12,785 bases of DNA from JBDSTZ01 sp039927975 (GCA_039927975.1 JBDSTZ010000330.1:1-12785); one strand, 5' to 3'; shown: positions 1-7,759, counted from the stretch's first letter. A program made the numbers and translations. The notes: a model not told the origin generated them from the letters alone.

Positions 1-1
1 G

Positions 2-940
2 CTCGGCGCGACCGGCCCGCCGTTCCTGCTGGCGCTGTCGCTGCTGGTTGCGCTCAGCCAGCTGACCTTGCCGCCGCAGCGCGAGAAATGGCTGCAATAC
101 GCCTGGATCGTGATCCTGGTCAGCCAGATCGGCATGTGGGGCGCGCGCATCATCGCGGTGGCCGCCACCCACGCGATCGCGCGCCGGCGCGAAGCCGACC
201 CCTCGGCCGCCACCCACCTCATGCTCGGCGCGCTGGTCGCGCGCCTGGTGCTGTGGACCGTCCTGCTGCTGGTGATGCTCGATAACCTCGGCTTCAACAT
301 CGCCACCCTGATGGCCAGCCTGGGCATCGGCGGCATCGCCGTCGCGCTGGCGGTGCAGAACATCCTCGGCGATATTTTTTCCTCGGTCTCGATCGCCTTC
401 GACAAGCCGTTCGTGATCGGCGACTTCATCGTCGTCGACGACTACATGGGCACGGTCGAATACGTCGGCATGAAGACCACCCGCCTGCGCAGCCTGGGCG
501 GCGAGCAGATCATCATCTCCAACAGCGAGCTGCTCAAGAACCGCATCCGCAATTTCAAGCGCATGGAGGAGCGCCGCGTGCTGTTCGAATTCGGCATCGC
601 CTACGAAACCGGGCTGGCCGAAGTCGAACGGATCCCGGCCATGGTGCAGGACATCGTGCGGCGCCAGCAGGCGGTGCGGCTCGACCGCGTGCATTTCAAG
701 TCGCACGGCGACAGCGCCCTGATGTTCGAGGTGGTGTACTACGTGCTCGACGCCGACTTCAACCGCTACATGGATATCCAGCAGCGGATCAACCTGGACA
801 TGCTGCGCGAATTCCGCGCCGCCGGCATCGCCTTCGCCTATCCGACCACCACCGTGCACGTGGCGCGCCGCGCGCCTGCCGCCGCCGCCGCCGCCGGCGC
901 TGGCGCCATCCGCGCCGTCCCGCTCACATCCAACCCATAA
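2..940 (+). CDS. MscS-family mechanosensitive ion channel, 5'-truncated by window edge
   Basis: Inner-membrane channel that would open under membrane tension and release solutes during hypo-osmotic shock. The reading frame is open from the first bases, so the true start lies upstream; 312 residues are visible. Hydrophobic segments lie at about fragment residues 33-55 and 73-93. They are followed by a glycine/alanine-rich pore-helix segment at about 100-124 (SLGIGGIAVALAVQNILGD), typical of MscS TM3. Next comes the MscS beta domain, with FDKPFVIGDFIVV and IIISNSELL, and then the mixed alpha/beta C-terminal domain. The last 25 or so residues are an alanine-rich tail encoded by a GCC-rich run, probably disordered. 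otsA starts 14 nt after the stop, so the two are probably co-transcribed, and a channel next to trehalose synthesis fits an osmotic role. The family is clear; the subfamily and ion selectivity cannot be read from the sequence. Confidence 0.93.
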   Translation, partial: LGATGPPFLLALSLLVALSQLTLPPQREKWLQYAWIVILVSQIGMWGARIIAVAATHAIARRREADPSAATHLMLGALVARLVLWTVLLLVMLDNLGFNIATLMASLGIGGIAVALAVQNILGDIFSSVSIAFDKPFVIGDFIVVDDYMGTVEYVGMKTTRLRSLGGEQIIISNSELLKNRIRNFKRMEERRVLFEFGIAYETGLAEVERIPAMVQDIVRRQQAVRLDRVHFKSHGDSALMFEVVYYVLDADFNRYMDIQQRINLDMLREFRAAGIAFAYPTTTVHVARRAPAAAAAAGAGAIRAVPLTSNP

Positions 941-954
941 GACGAGGAACCGAG

Positions 955-3225
955 ATGCCGTTTCGCTCACTCCGGCTTGCCCTGCGCTTCATCCTGCCCC
1001 TGGCCCTGGTGCTTGGCCTGTTCGGCTACATCGCCGTGCCGCTGATGGACAAATTCACCCTGCGCTGGTCGGTGCGCGACCTCGACATCCGCTCGCAGCT
1101 GCTCGCCGCGACCATGGAAGACCAGGTGCTCGACTCGCTGGCGCAGAAGTCGGGCAAGCGCATCAACCAGCTGTTCGACCGCGCCATCCAGGACGAGCGC
1201 CTGTACGCGCTGGCCCTGTGCGATCCGGCCGGCCATCTGCTCTATAAAACCGGCACCTATCCCGAGTCGCTCGGCTGCTGGCGCGGCCTGACCGGCGAGA
1301 ACGTACCGAAAGCCCTGGTCCAGCTGCCCCAGGGACCGGTGCACGTTTCCGAGAGCGACCTGATGCGCGACGGCGCGCCGGCCGGCCGCCTGATTCTCGT
1401 GCACGACATGAGCTTCATCGTGCGCCGCAGCGCCGACACCAAGCAATACATCTTCGGCCTGCTGGCCGTGCTGGCGCTGGCGATCTCGCTGATCACCATC
1501 CTGGTGGCGCACTTCAGCTGGCGCGGCTGGGTCGACGGCGTGCGCGAACTGCTGCGCGGCGAACTCAATCCGCGCGCGCGCCGCCGCGCCGCCGCCGCCG
1601 TCGCCGTCACCGAACAGCATCCGCTGGCGGCCGACCTGCGCTCGCTGCTGCGCGAATACGACCTCGAACGCCAGGGCGCCGACAAGGTCGGCACCGGCTG
1701 GACCGCCGACACCCTGCGCCAGTTCCTGCAAAAGGAACTGGCCGGCGACCAGGTGCTGGTGGTGTCGAACCGCGAACCGTACATCCACGTCGCCACCCCG
1801 GGCGGGGTGGAAGTCAAGCGCCCCGCCAGCGGCCTGGTGACGGCGGTCGAAGCGGTGATGCGGGCCTGCTCGGGCACCTGGATCGCGCACGGCGCCGGCT
1901 CGGCCGACCGCCAGACGGTCGACCGCCGCGACCACGTGCTGGTGCCGCCCGACCATCCGAGCTACACCCTGCGGCGGGTCTGGCTGTCGAAGGAGGAGGA
2001 GCAGGGCTACTACTACGGCTTCGCCAACGAGGGCTTGTGGCCGCTGTGCCACATCGCCCACGTGCGGCCGGTGTTCCGCTCGTCGGACTGGGACCAGTAC
2101 GTCAAGGTCAACCAGCGCTTCGCCGACGCGGTGGTGGCCGAGGCCCAGACCGACAACCCGGTGGTGCTGGTGCAGGACTACCACTTCGCGCTGCTGCCGC
2201 GCATGGTGCGCGCCGCGCTGCCGAAGGCGACCATCATCACCTTCTGGCACATCCCCTGGCCGAACTCGGAATCGTTCGGCATCTGCCCGTGGCGCGAAGA
2301 GATCCTCGACGGCATGCTCGGCAGTACCATCCTCGGCTTCCACACGCCTTTCCACCGCAAGAATTTTCTCGACACCGTCGACCGCTACCTGGAGACGCGC
2401 ATCGAGCCGGAAGCGTCGACCATCAGCTACGGCGGCCAGCTGACACAGGTCGAGCAGTATCCGATTTCGATCGCCTGGCCCGAGCCGGCGCCGGACGCGC
2501 TGTCCGTCGAATCCTGCCGCGCGGCGATCCGCCAGTCGCTGGCGCGGCCGACGACCCACCTGATCGGCATCGGCGTCGACCGCCTCGACTACACCAAGGG
2601 CATCATCGAGCGCTTCCAGGCGGTCGAGCGGATGTTCGAACTGCACCCCGAAATGGTCGGCAAGTTCAGCTTCGTGCAGATCGCCGCGCCGAGCCGCTCC
2701 TCGCTCGACGAATACCAGAACTTCGAGGCGCGCGTGCGCGGCCTGGCCCAGCGCATCAACACGCGCTATGCGTCGGGCAGCTACACGCCGATCGTGCTGC
2801 TGGCCGAACATCACGAGCAGGACCAGCTCAATGTGTACTTCCGCGCCGCCGACGTGTGCATGGTCACCAGCCTGCACGACGGCATGAACCTGGTGGCCAA
2901 GGAATTCATCGCCGCGCGCGACGACGAGGCCGGCGTGCTGGTGCTGAGCCAATTCACCGGCGCGGCGCGCGAACTGCACGAGGCGCTGATCATCAATCCT
3001 TACCACATCGAAGAGGGCGCCGACGCCTTGTACCGCGCCCTGACCATGCCGGCCAGCGAGCAGCGCGAGCGCATGCGCAGCATGCGCCGGCGGGTCCAGG
3101 ACTTCAACGTCTACCGCTGGGCCGGACGGATGCTGCAGGACGCCGCGCGCCTGCGCCAGCGCGAACGGGTGATGTCGAAGATTCATTCGCACAGCAAGGG
3201 CGCCCAGCTGCGCCGGCTGGCGTGA
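955..3225 (+). CDS. otsA: Trehalose-6-phosphate synthase (GT20) with N-terminal membrane-anchored sensor-like domain
   Basis: Transfers glucose from a nucleotide-sugar (UDP-glucose in most family members) to glucose-6-phosphate to give trehalose-6-phosphate. The protein has 756 aa, against about 470 for a stand-alone OtsA. The GT20 domain spans about 265-735. Substrate-site motifs are present: VVSNREP with R273, W309, GFANEGLWPLCH (355-366), QDYH with D408, FWHIPW with H432, GVDRLDYTKG with R543 and K548, and LHDGMNLVAKEF with D642 and E650. The first 265 residues are extra: TM1 at about 10-30, a roughly 130-residue extracytoplasmic region resembling a PAS/Cache-type sensor fold (ALALCDPAGHLLYKT), TM2 at about 165-187, then an Arg/Ala-rich linker. 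ATG was chosen because GAGGAA sits 5 nt upstream. otsB follows 8 nt after the stop. The enzyme call is firm. The fold of the outer domain and any sensing role are inference. Confidence 0.95.
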   Translation: MPFRSLRLALRFILPLALVLGLFGYIAVPLMDKFTLRWSVRDLDIRSQLLAATMEDQVLDSLAQKSGKRINQLFDRAIQDERLYALALCDPAGHLLYKTGTYPESLGCWRGLTGENVPKALVQLPQGPVHVSESDLMRDGAPAGRLILVHDMSFIVRRSADTKQYIFGLLAVLALAISLITILVAHFSWRGWVDGVRELLRGELNPRARRRAAAAVAVTEQHPLAADLRSLLREYDLERQGADKVGTGWTADTLRQFLQKELAGDQVLVVSNREPYIHVATPGGVEVKRPASGLVTAVEAVMRACSGTWIAHGAGSADRQTVDRRDHVLVPPDHPSYTLRRVWLSKEEEQGYYYGFANEGLWPLCHIAHVRPVFRSSDWDQYVKVNQRFADAVVAEAQTDNPVVLVQDYHFALLPRMVRAALPKATIITFWHIPWPNSESFGICPWREEILDGMLGSTILGFHTPFHRKNFLDTVDRYLETRIEPEASTISYGGQLTQVEQYPISIAWPEPAPDALSVESCRAAIRQSLARPTTHLIGIGVDRLDYTKGIIERFQAVERMFELHPEMVGKFSFVQIAAPSRSSLDEYQNFEARVRGLAQRINTRYASGSYTPIVLLAEHHEQDQLNVYFRAADVCMVTSLHDGMNLVAKEFIAARDDEAGVLVLSQFTGAARELHEALIINPYHIEEGADALYRALTMPASEQRERMRSMRRRVQDFNVYRWAGRMLQDAARLRQRERVMSKIHSHSKGAQLRRLA

Positions 3226-3233
3226 GGCAGGCC

Positions 3234-4034
3234 ATGGCCGAGAACGCGCCAGCGCATTCGCCCGCGCCATTGCATTCGCCTGCGCCCACCTCGGACCAGG
3301 CGCCGGACTTCCTGCTGGCCGAGGACGACGCCCTGTTTCTCGACCTTGACGGCACCTTGCTCGACCTCGCGCCCACGCCCGACGCGGTCAGTGTGGCGCC
3401 CGGGCTGGTGGCGGTGCTGGGCGCGCTGCGCGACCGTCTGGGAGGGCGCCTGGCGATTGTCTCGGGCCGTCCGCTGGCCCAGATCGACGCCGTGCTGGCG
3501 CCGCTGCGGCTGGCGGCGGCCGGCGTGCACGGTCTGCAGCGCCGCGGCGCCGACGGCGTGCTGTGGCAAGCCACCGCGCCCGACCTCGCGCCGCTGCGCG
3601 CCAGGGCTTTCGACCTGTGCGCCTTTCACCCGCTGCTGTGGGTCGAGGAAAAATACGGCGCGCTGGCGCTGCACTACCGCCAGGCGCCGGACCTCGGACC
3701 GCTGTGCCTGGCCGCGCTGGAAGAAGCCGCGCGGGCGTGCGACGGCCTTCAGGTATTGGCTGGCAAAATGATCGTCGAGGTCAAGCTGGCCGGCGTCGAC
3801 AAGGGTACCGCGATCCGCGATTTCCTGACCGAGGCGCCGTTCGCCGGCCACCGCCCGGTGTTCGCCGGCGACGACACGACCGACGAGGCGGGATTCGCCT
3901 GGGTGCAGGGCGCCGGCGGCGTCGCCATCAAGGTGGGCGAGGGCGCCAGCGCCGCGCGCCACCGCATCGCCTCGGCGCCGGCCTTGCGGGCGGCACTGGA
4001 ACACTATGTGCAGCACTTTGACAACGGGACTTGA
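3234..4034 (+). CDS. otsB: Trehalose-6-phosphate phosphatase (HAD superfamily)
   Basis: Removes phosphate from trehalose-6-phosphate to release free trehalose, the step after OtsA; cytoplasmic. The 266-residue protein has the full HAD motif set: motif I LFLDLDGTLLD with nucleophile D37 and acid/base D39, motif II SGR (77-79), motif III lysine K190 in AGVDKGTA, and motif IV GDDTTDE (212-218). Length is normal for OtsB. Residues 2-25 form a Pro/Ala/Ser/His-rich leader containing HSPAP twice, probably disordered. The ATG at 3234 was chosen. An in-frame GTG at 3222 overlaps the otsA stop and is a possible alternative; the ribosome site is weak, so translational coupling to otsA is likely. The GH15 gene starts 2 nt after the stop codon ends. 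The frame is also open upstream through otsA, which is a GC-rich artefact. Confidence 0.95.
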   Translation: MAENAPAHSPAPLHSPAPTSDQAPDFLLAEDDALFLDLDGTLLDLAPTPDAVSVAPGLVAVLGALRDRLGGRLAIVSGRPLAQIDAVLAPLRLAAAGVHGLQRRGADGVLWQATAPDLAPLRARAFDLCAFHPLLWVEEKYGALALHYRQAPDLGPLCLAALEEAARACDGLQVLAGKMIVEVKLAGVDKGTAIRDFLTEAPFAGHRPVFAGDDTTDEAGFAWVQGAGGVAIKVGEGASAARHRIASAPALRAALEHYVQHFDNGT

Positions 4035-4035
4035 T

Positions 4036-5886
4036 ATGAATACGACGATGAATCCAGCCACCGCGGCAGGCGCCGCCGCCAACGCCGCCGCCTCCGCGCC
4101 GGCCCACGCCGCCTCGCTCGACTGCGGGGTGATCGGCAACTGCGCCTTCAGCGCGCTGGTCGACCGCATGGGCCGCATGCTGTGGTGCTGCCTGCCGCGC
4201 TTCGACGGCGACCCGGTTTTTAACGCCCTGCTCGACGGCGGCGAGCGGGGCGGCTTGTGGAACATCGAGATCGAGGATTTCGCCCGCTGCGAACAGGTCT
4301 ACGAACCGAACACCGCGCTGCTGCGCACCCGCCTGTTCGACGCGCGCGGCGACGGCATCGAGATCACCGATTTCGCCCCGCGCTTCGAGCGGCGCGACCG
4401 CATGTTCCGCCCGCTGATGCTGGTGCGCCGCGTGCGCCTCTTGGGCAGCCCGGTGCGCATCCGGGTGCGCCTGCGCCCGCGTTTCGACTGGGGCCGCGTC
4501 GCGCCGGTGCTCACGCAAGGCAGCCACCACGTGCGCTACGTCGGCCCCAGCCAAACCCTGCGCCTGAACACCGACGCCTCGCTCAGCTATGTGCTGGACG
4601 AATCGTGGTTCGTGCTCGACCATACCCTCAACTTCATGCTGGGCCCCGACGAGACGCTGGCTGACGGCATCCACGACACTGCCCACGCCTTCGAGCAGGA
4701 AACCATCGCCTACTGGCGCGCCTGGACCCGCCGCCTGGCGGTGCCCTTCGAATGGCAGGACGTGGTGATCCGCGCCGCCATCACGCTCAAGCTGTCGCTG
4801 TACGAGGACACCGGCGCGATCATCGCGGCGATGACCACCAGTATTCCCGAGGCGCCCGGCAGCAGCCGCAACTGGGACTACCGCTATTGCTGGCTGCGCG
4901 ACGCGTTTTTCGTCGTGCGCGCGCTCAACAGCCTGTCCGAGGTCGGCACCATGGAGGACTATCTGCGCTGGCTGAGCAATGTGGTGGCGCGCGCCAAGGG
5001 CGGCCACATCCAGCCGCTGTACGGCATCGGCCTCGAAGAACAACTGCCCGAATCGCTGCTCGAGCATCTGCCCGGCTACCGCAATTTCGGCCCGGTGCGG
5101 GTTGGCAACCAGGCGCAAGAGCATTTCCAGCACGATGTGTACGGCAACATCATCCTCGGCGCGGCCCAGTCATTTTTCGACCAGCGCCTGTTCCGCCGCG
5201 CCGGCCTGGCCGAATTCCACCAGCTCGAGGCGGTCGGCGAGCAAGCCTTCCGGGTCCACGCCGAACCGGACGCCGGCATGTGGGAGCTGCGCACCCGAGC
5301 GCGCGTCCACACTTCCTCCATGCTGATGAGCTGGGCCGCCTGCGACCGCCTCGCCAAGATCGCCGACCGGCTGGGACTGGCGCCGCGCATGCAGTACTGG
5401 GCCGAGCGCGCCACCCTGATCCGCGAGCGGCTTTTGCGCGAAGCATGGAGCGAGGAACGCCAGGCCTTCGCCGAAAGCCTGGGCGGGCGCGACCTCGACG
5501 CCAGCGTGCTGCTGATGGCCGAGATCAACTTCATCGACCCGATGGACCCGCGCTTTGTCGCCACCGTCGACGCGCTCGAAAAGTCGCTGTGCGACGGGCC
5601 CTACATGCGCCGTTACGAGGCGCCCGACGACTTCGGCAAGCCGGAGACCGCATTCAATATCTGCACCTTCTGGCGCATCGACGCGCTGGCGCGCATCGGC
5701 CGCGTCGAGCAGGCGCGCGAAGTGTTCGAAGCGATGCTGGCCGCGCGCAATCACCTCGGACTGCTGTCGGAAGACACCCACCCGGTCACCGGTGAAATGT
5801 GGGGCAACTTCCCGCAGACTTATTCGATGGTCGGCCTGATCAACTGCGCGGTGCGGCTGTCGGCCTCGTGGAACCGGGTGGTGTGA
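4036..5886 (+). CDS. Glycoside hydrolase family 15 protein (glucoamylase or trehalase-like)
   Basis: Probable inverting exo-acting alpha-glucosidase. GH15 includes glucoamylases and the trehalases of some bacteria and archaea, so alpha-glucans or trehalose are the plausible substrates. With ATG at 4036 the protein has 616 aa. A trehalase-like N-terminal beta domain begins at about residue 28 (DCGVIGNCAFSALVDR, then CCLPRFDGDPVFNALLD). The (alpha/alpha)6 catalytic domain spans about 240-610. Its signatures are RNWDYRYCWLRDA (278-290), GNQAQEHFQHDVYG (357-370), GMWELR with probable general acid E417, LLSED with probable general base E579, and GNFPQTYS. There is no signal peptide; the first 27 residues are Ala-rich. 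The gene lies 1 nt after otsB, the last of the unit. The start is not certain: no strong ribosome site is visible, and ATGs at 4006 and 4048 are also in frame. Substrate is unproven. Confidence 0.9.
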   Translation: MNTTMNPATAAGAAANAAASAPAHAASLDCGVIGNCAFSALVDRMGRMLWCCLPRFDGDPVFNALLDGGERGGLWNIEIEDFARCEQVYEPNTALLRTRLFDARGDGIEITDFAPRFERRDRMFRPLMLVRRVRLLGSPVRIRVRLRPRFDWGRVAPVLTQGSHHVRYVGPSQTLRLNTDASLSYVLDESWFVLDHTLNFMLGPDETLADGIHDTAHAFEQETIAYWRAWTRRLAVPFEWQDVVIRAAITLKLSLYEDTGAIIAAMTTSIPEAPGSSRNWDYRYCWLRDAFFVVRALNSLSEVGTMEDYLRWLSNVVARAKGGHIQPLYGIGLEEQLPESLLEHLPGYRNFGPVRVGNQAQEHFQHDVYGNIILGAAQSFFDQRLFRRAGLAEFHQLEAVGEQAFRVHAEPDAGMWELRTRARVHTSSMLMSWAACDRLAKIADRLGLAPRMQYWAERATLIRERLLREAWSEERQAFAESLGGRDLDASVLLMAEINFIDPMDPRFVATVDALEKSLCDGPYMRRYEAPDDFGKPETAFNICTFWRIDALARIGRVEQAREVFEAMLAARNHLGLLSEDTHPVTGEMWGNFPQTYSMVGLINCAVRLSASWNRVV

Positions 5887-5899
5887 CGGCGCCGTCACA
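5882..5899. repeat. 18-bp perfect palindrome overlapping the GH15 stop codon
   Basis: TGTGACGGCGCCGTCACA equals its own reverse complement and spans the GH15 TGA. It can form a GC-rich hairpin at the end of the osmoadaptation unit, but no T-run follows on either strand. It could be a Rho-assisted 3' end, an mRNA-stabilising hairpin or a dimeric-protein operator. Confidence 0.6.
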
Positions 5900-5943
5900 T
5901 CCCTCGCGCGGCCAATTTCGGCAGTACGCGTCGGGTGACCGGA

Positions 5944-5949
5944 TATACT
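5944..5949 (+). promoter_or_regulatory. Possible sigma70 -10 box (TATACT) before the DHFR-like gene
   Basis: TATACT matches TATAAT at five of six positions and lies 53 nt before the next ATG. No convincing -35 box is found 16-18 nt upstream, so this is a weak call. The 116-bp gap and the palindrome before it make a separate transcription unit likely. Confidence 0.3.
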
Positions 5950-6002
5950 GTTTGTGGGCCTGAACCCGGGATCATTCACAAAGCTGACAGAAGGAAAAAA
6001 CG

Positions 6003-6665
6003 ATGACACGTGTTCGCGTTGCGAGCTTCTCCATTTCGCTCGACGGCTACGGCGCCGGTCCGGATCAAAGCATCAACAACCCGCTTGGCGTTGGCGGGGA
6101 GGAGCTGCACCAGTGGTTCTTACCGACCCACACCTTTCAGAAAAACGTGTTCGGCAAGGACGGCGGCACCACCGGGATTGACGATGAATTCGCCGCGCGC
6201 GGCTTTCAAAATATCGGCGCCTGGATCCTTGGTCGCAACATGTTTTCCCCCGATCGCGGAAACTGGCCGGACCCGGACTGGAAAGGCTGGTGGGGCGACA
6301 ATCCGCCGTATCACGTGCCGGTGTTCATCCTGACCCATTACCCGCGCGCCTCGATTGACATGGAAGGCGGCACCACCTTCCACTTCGTCACCGGCGGCAT
6401 TCGCGAAGCGCTCGACCGTGCACGCGAGGCCGCTGGCGGCAAGGACGTGCGGATCGGCGGCGGCGCAGCCACCATCCGGCAATATCTGCAAGAGGGCCTG
6501 ATCGACGAGCTGCACATTGCCATCTCGCCGGTGCTGCTCGGCAGGGGTGAGTCGCTGTTCGGCGGTGTCGACTTGCCGACTCTGGGATATGCCTGCGTGG
6601 AATCGAAGGCGTCCGACAAGGCCACCCATATCGTGCTGCAGCGACAGGCGAAGCCGGAAGCTTGA
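6003..6665 (+). CDS. Dihydrofolate reductase / RibD C-terminal domain family protein
   Basis: Predicted cytoplasmic NAD(P)H-dependent reductase-fold protein of the RibD C-terminal family; substrate unknown. The 220-residue protein starts with the usual RVASFSISLDGY strand-turn. It has AWILGRNMF (73-81), PVFILTHYPR (106-115), the nucleotide-site glycine motif VRIGGGAATIRQYL (149-162), and the closing LIDELHIAISPVLLGRGESLF (first L at 166). Family members are often about 180-220 aa, so it is full length. ATG is supported by AAGGA 7 nt upstream. It is unlikely to be the housekeeping folate enzyme FolA, which is shorter and lacks the C-terminal SPVLLG pattern. It is followed after 81 nt by a DUF2200 gene on the same strand, possibly co-transcribed. 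Confidence 0.88.
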   Translation: MTRVRVASFSISLDGYGAGPDQSINNPLGVGGEELHQWFLPTHTFQKNVFGKDGGTTGIDDEFAARGFQNIGAWILGRNMFSPDRGNWPDPDWKGWWGDNPPYHVPVFILTHYPRASIDMEGGTTFHFVTGGIREALDRAREAAGGKDVRIGGGAATIRQYLQEGLIDELHIAISPVLLGRGESLFGGVDLPTLGYACVESKASDKATHIVLQRQAKPEA

Positions 6666-6746
6666 ACCCTTCCTGACGGCCGACGCCCCGAGCGGGCGGC
6701 GGCTTGATGCGGAGCTGGGTCCGCACGCAATCAATCAGGAGCGGCA

Positions 6747-7097
6747 ATGTCAGTGCATCGCATTTTCACGACCGCATTCGCCACCGTGTACCCGCTGTAT
6801 GTGCGCAAAGTGGAACGCAAGGGGCGCAGCAAGGAGGAAGTCGACCAGATCATTTGCTGGCTGACGGGCTACGATCTTCCTGGCCTCGAACGGCAAATCT
6901 CACTTGGAAACGATTTTCAAACCTTCTTTGCCGAGGCGCCGGCCATGCATCCGAACACATCGCTCATCAAGGGCCTGGTCTGCGGGGTGCGGGTCGAAGA
7001 GGTTGAGGATCCGCTGATGCGGAACATCCGCTATCTCGACAAGTTGATCGACGAACTCGCCAAAGGGAAAGCAATGGCAAAGATCCTGCGGGAATAG
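6747..7097 (+). CDS. DUF2200 domain-containing protein
   Basis: Small soluble protein of 116 aa with no known function. It is recognised by the nearly invariant DUF2200 blocks: FATVYPLYVRKVERKGR (first F at 11), EEVDQIICWLTGYD (30-43), FFAEAPAMHPN (60-70), LIKGLVCGVRVEEVEDPLM and IRYLDKLIDELAKGKAM near the C-terminus. Length matches the family, so it looks intact. The ATG has AGGAG 5 nt upstream. The gene follows the DHFR-like gene by 81 nt with no terminator between them, so shared transcription is possible. It ends facing trmL across a 40-bp gap. Confidence 0.9.
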   Translation: MSVHRIFTTAFATVYPLYVRKVERKGRSKEEVDQIICWLTGYDLPGLERQISLGNDFQTFFAEAPAMHPNTSLIKGLVCGVRVEEVEDPLMRNIRYLDKLIDELAKGKAMAKILRE

Positions 7098-7137
7098 TCC
7101 GCGGGAACGACGGAGGTCCTTGCCGTGTTGTAGTCGG

Positions 7138-7608
7138 TCAGGCCCCGCCCGCGTAGCCGTTCTGGCGCCACGCCTCGAACACCACCACCGCCACCGTATT
7201 TGACAGGTTCAGGCTGCGGTTGTCCGGCCGCATCGGCAGACGGATGCGCTGGGCCGGCGGGAACGATTCACGCAATGCAGGCGCCAGGCCGCGCGTCTCC
7301 GCGCCGAACACGAATACGTCGCCGGGCTGGAAAAGGGCGTCGGCGAACGGCGCCGAACCATGTGTGGTGAGGGCGAACATGCGCGCCGGATCGGGCGCGG
7401 CGTCGGCGATGAAGGCGTCCCAGTTCTTGTGGACCTTCATGGTGGCGTAGTCGTGATAGTCGAGGCCGGCGCGCTTCATCTTGGCGTCGTCGAGCGGAAA
7501 GCCGAGCGGCTCGATCAGGTGCAGCTGCGCGCCGGTGTTGGCGCACAGGCGGATGATGTTGCCCGTGTTGGGCGGGATTTCCGGTTCGACCAGGACGACA
7601 TGGAACAC
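7138..7608 (-). CDS. trmL: tRNA (cytidine/uridine-34-2'-O)-methyltransferase
   Basis: SPOUT-class methyltransferase that 2'-O-methylates the wobble nucleotide of leucine tRNAs using S-adenosylmethionine, stabilising codon reading; acts in the cytoplasm as a dimer. The 156-residue protein is the usual TrmL size. It shows FHVVLVEPEIPPNTGNIIR (2-20), HLIEPLGFPLDD (30-41), the first SAM-knot motif VFVFGAETRGL (98-108), and the second RSLNLSNTVAVVVFEAWRQN (131-150). The start is a GTG with GAGGAG 6 nt upstream, the strongest ribosome site in this cluster. It is the last gene of the - strand group but is separated from the AHSA1 gene by 151 bp and a hairpin, so it may have its own promoter; a TATCAT -10-like box lies at 7640-7645. 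Confidence 0.95.
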   Translation of the reverse strand: MFHVVLVEPEIPPNTGNIIRLCANTGAQLHLIEPLGFPLDDAKMKRAGLDYHDYATMKVHKNWDAFIADAAPDPARMFALTTHGSAPFADALFQPGDVFVFGAETRGLAPALRESFPPAQRIRLPMRPDNRSLNLSNTVAVVVFEAWRQNGYAGGA

Positions 7609-7702
7609 GTGCTACTCCTCATATTGACAGCGAAGCAGCATGATAATGCCTGGCGGGCCGGACGGCACAATTGCAGCGAGGCATGCGTCGAGAAGTGTGG
7701 CG

Positions 7703-7736
7703 AACGGCGCGGCGGGACGGGACCGTCCCCGCCGTT
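7703..7736 (-). terminator. GC-rich hairpin downstream of the AHSA1 gene, terminator-like without T-run
   Basis: Two stacked 7-bp stems pair 7703-7709 with 7730-7736 and 7714-7720 with 7723-7729. They are separated by a 4-nt bulge at 7710-7713. The hairpin begins 24 nt past the AHSA1 stop on the - strand. No T-tract follows on that strand, so intrinsic termination is uncertain; it could also be a processing or stability element. Confidence 0.45.
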
Positions 7737-7759
7737 GCGGCGGCCTGCTACTAGTAATA

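Noticed and set aside
2037..3233. Long in-frame extension upstream of otsB
   Set aside because: It lies inside otsA in another frame with Arg/Pro/Ala-rich nonsense sequence. OtsB homology begins only after the 3234 ATG.
967..3270. 767-codon open frame on the - strand covering all of otsA
   Set aside because: Its translation is low-complexity (Arg, Ala, Gln, His, Val rich) and lacks recognisable domains. It mirrors the GC-rich otsA codons and is a composition artefact.
4006..4035. Earlier ATG for the GH15 gene overlapping otsB
   Set aside because: It adds ten residues with no family match and overlaps otsB by 29 nt. The 4036 start directly after the otsB stop is more natural, though not proven.
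3928..5133. 401-codon - strand open frame over otsB and GH15
   Set aside because: It is antisense to two well-supported genes, with no domain signature and biased composition.
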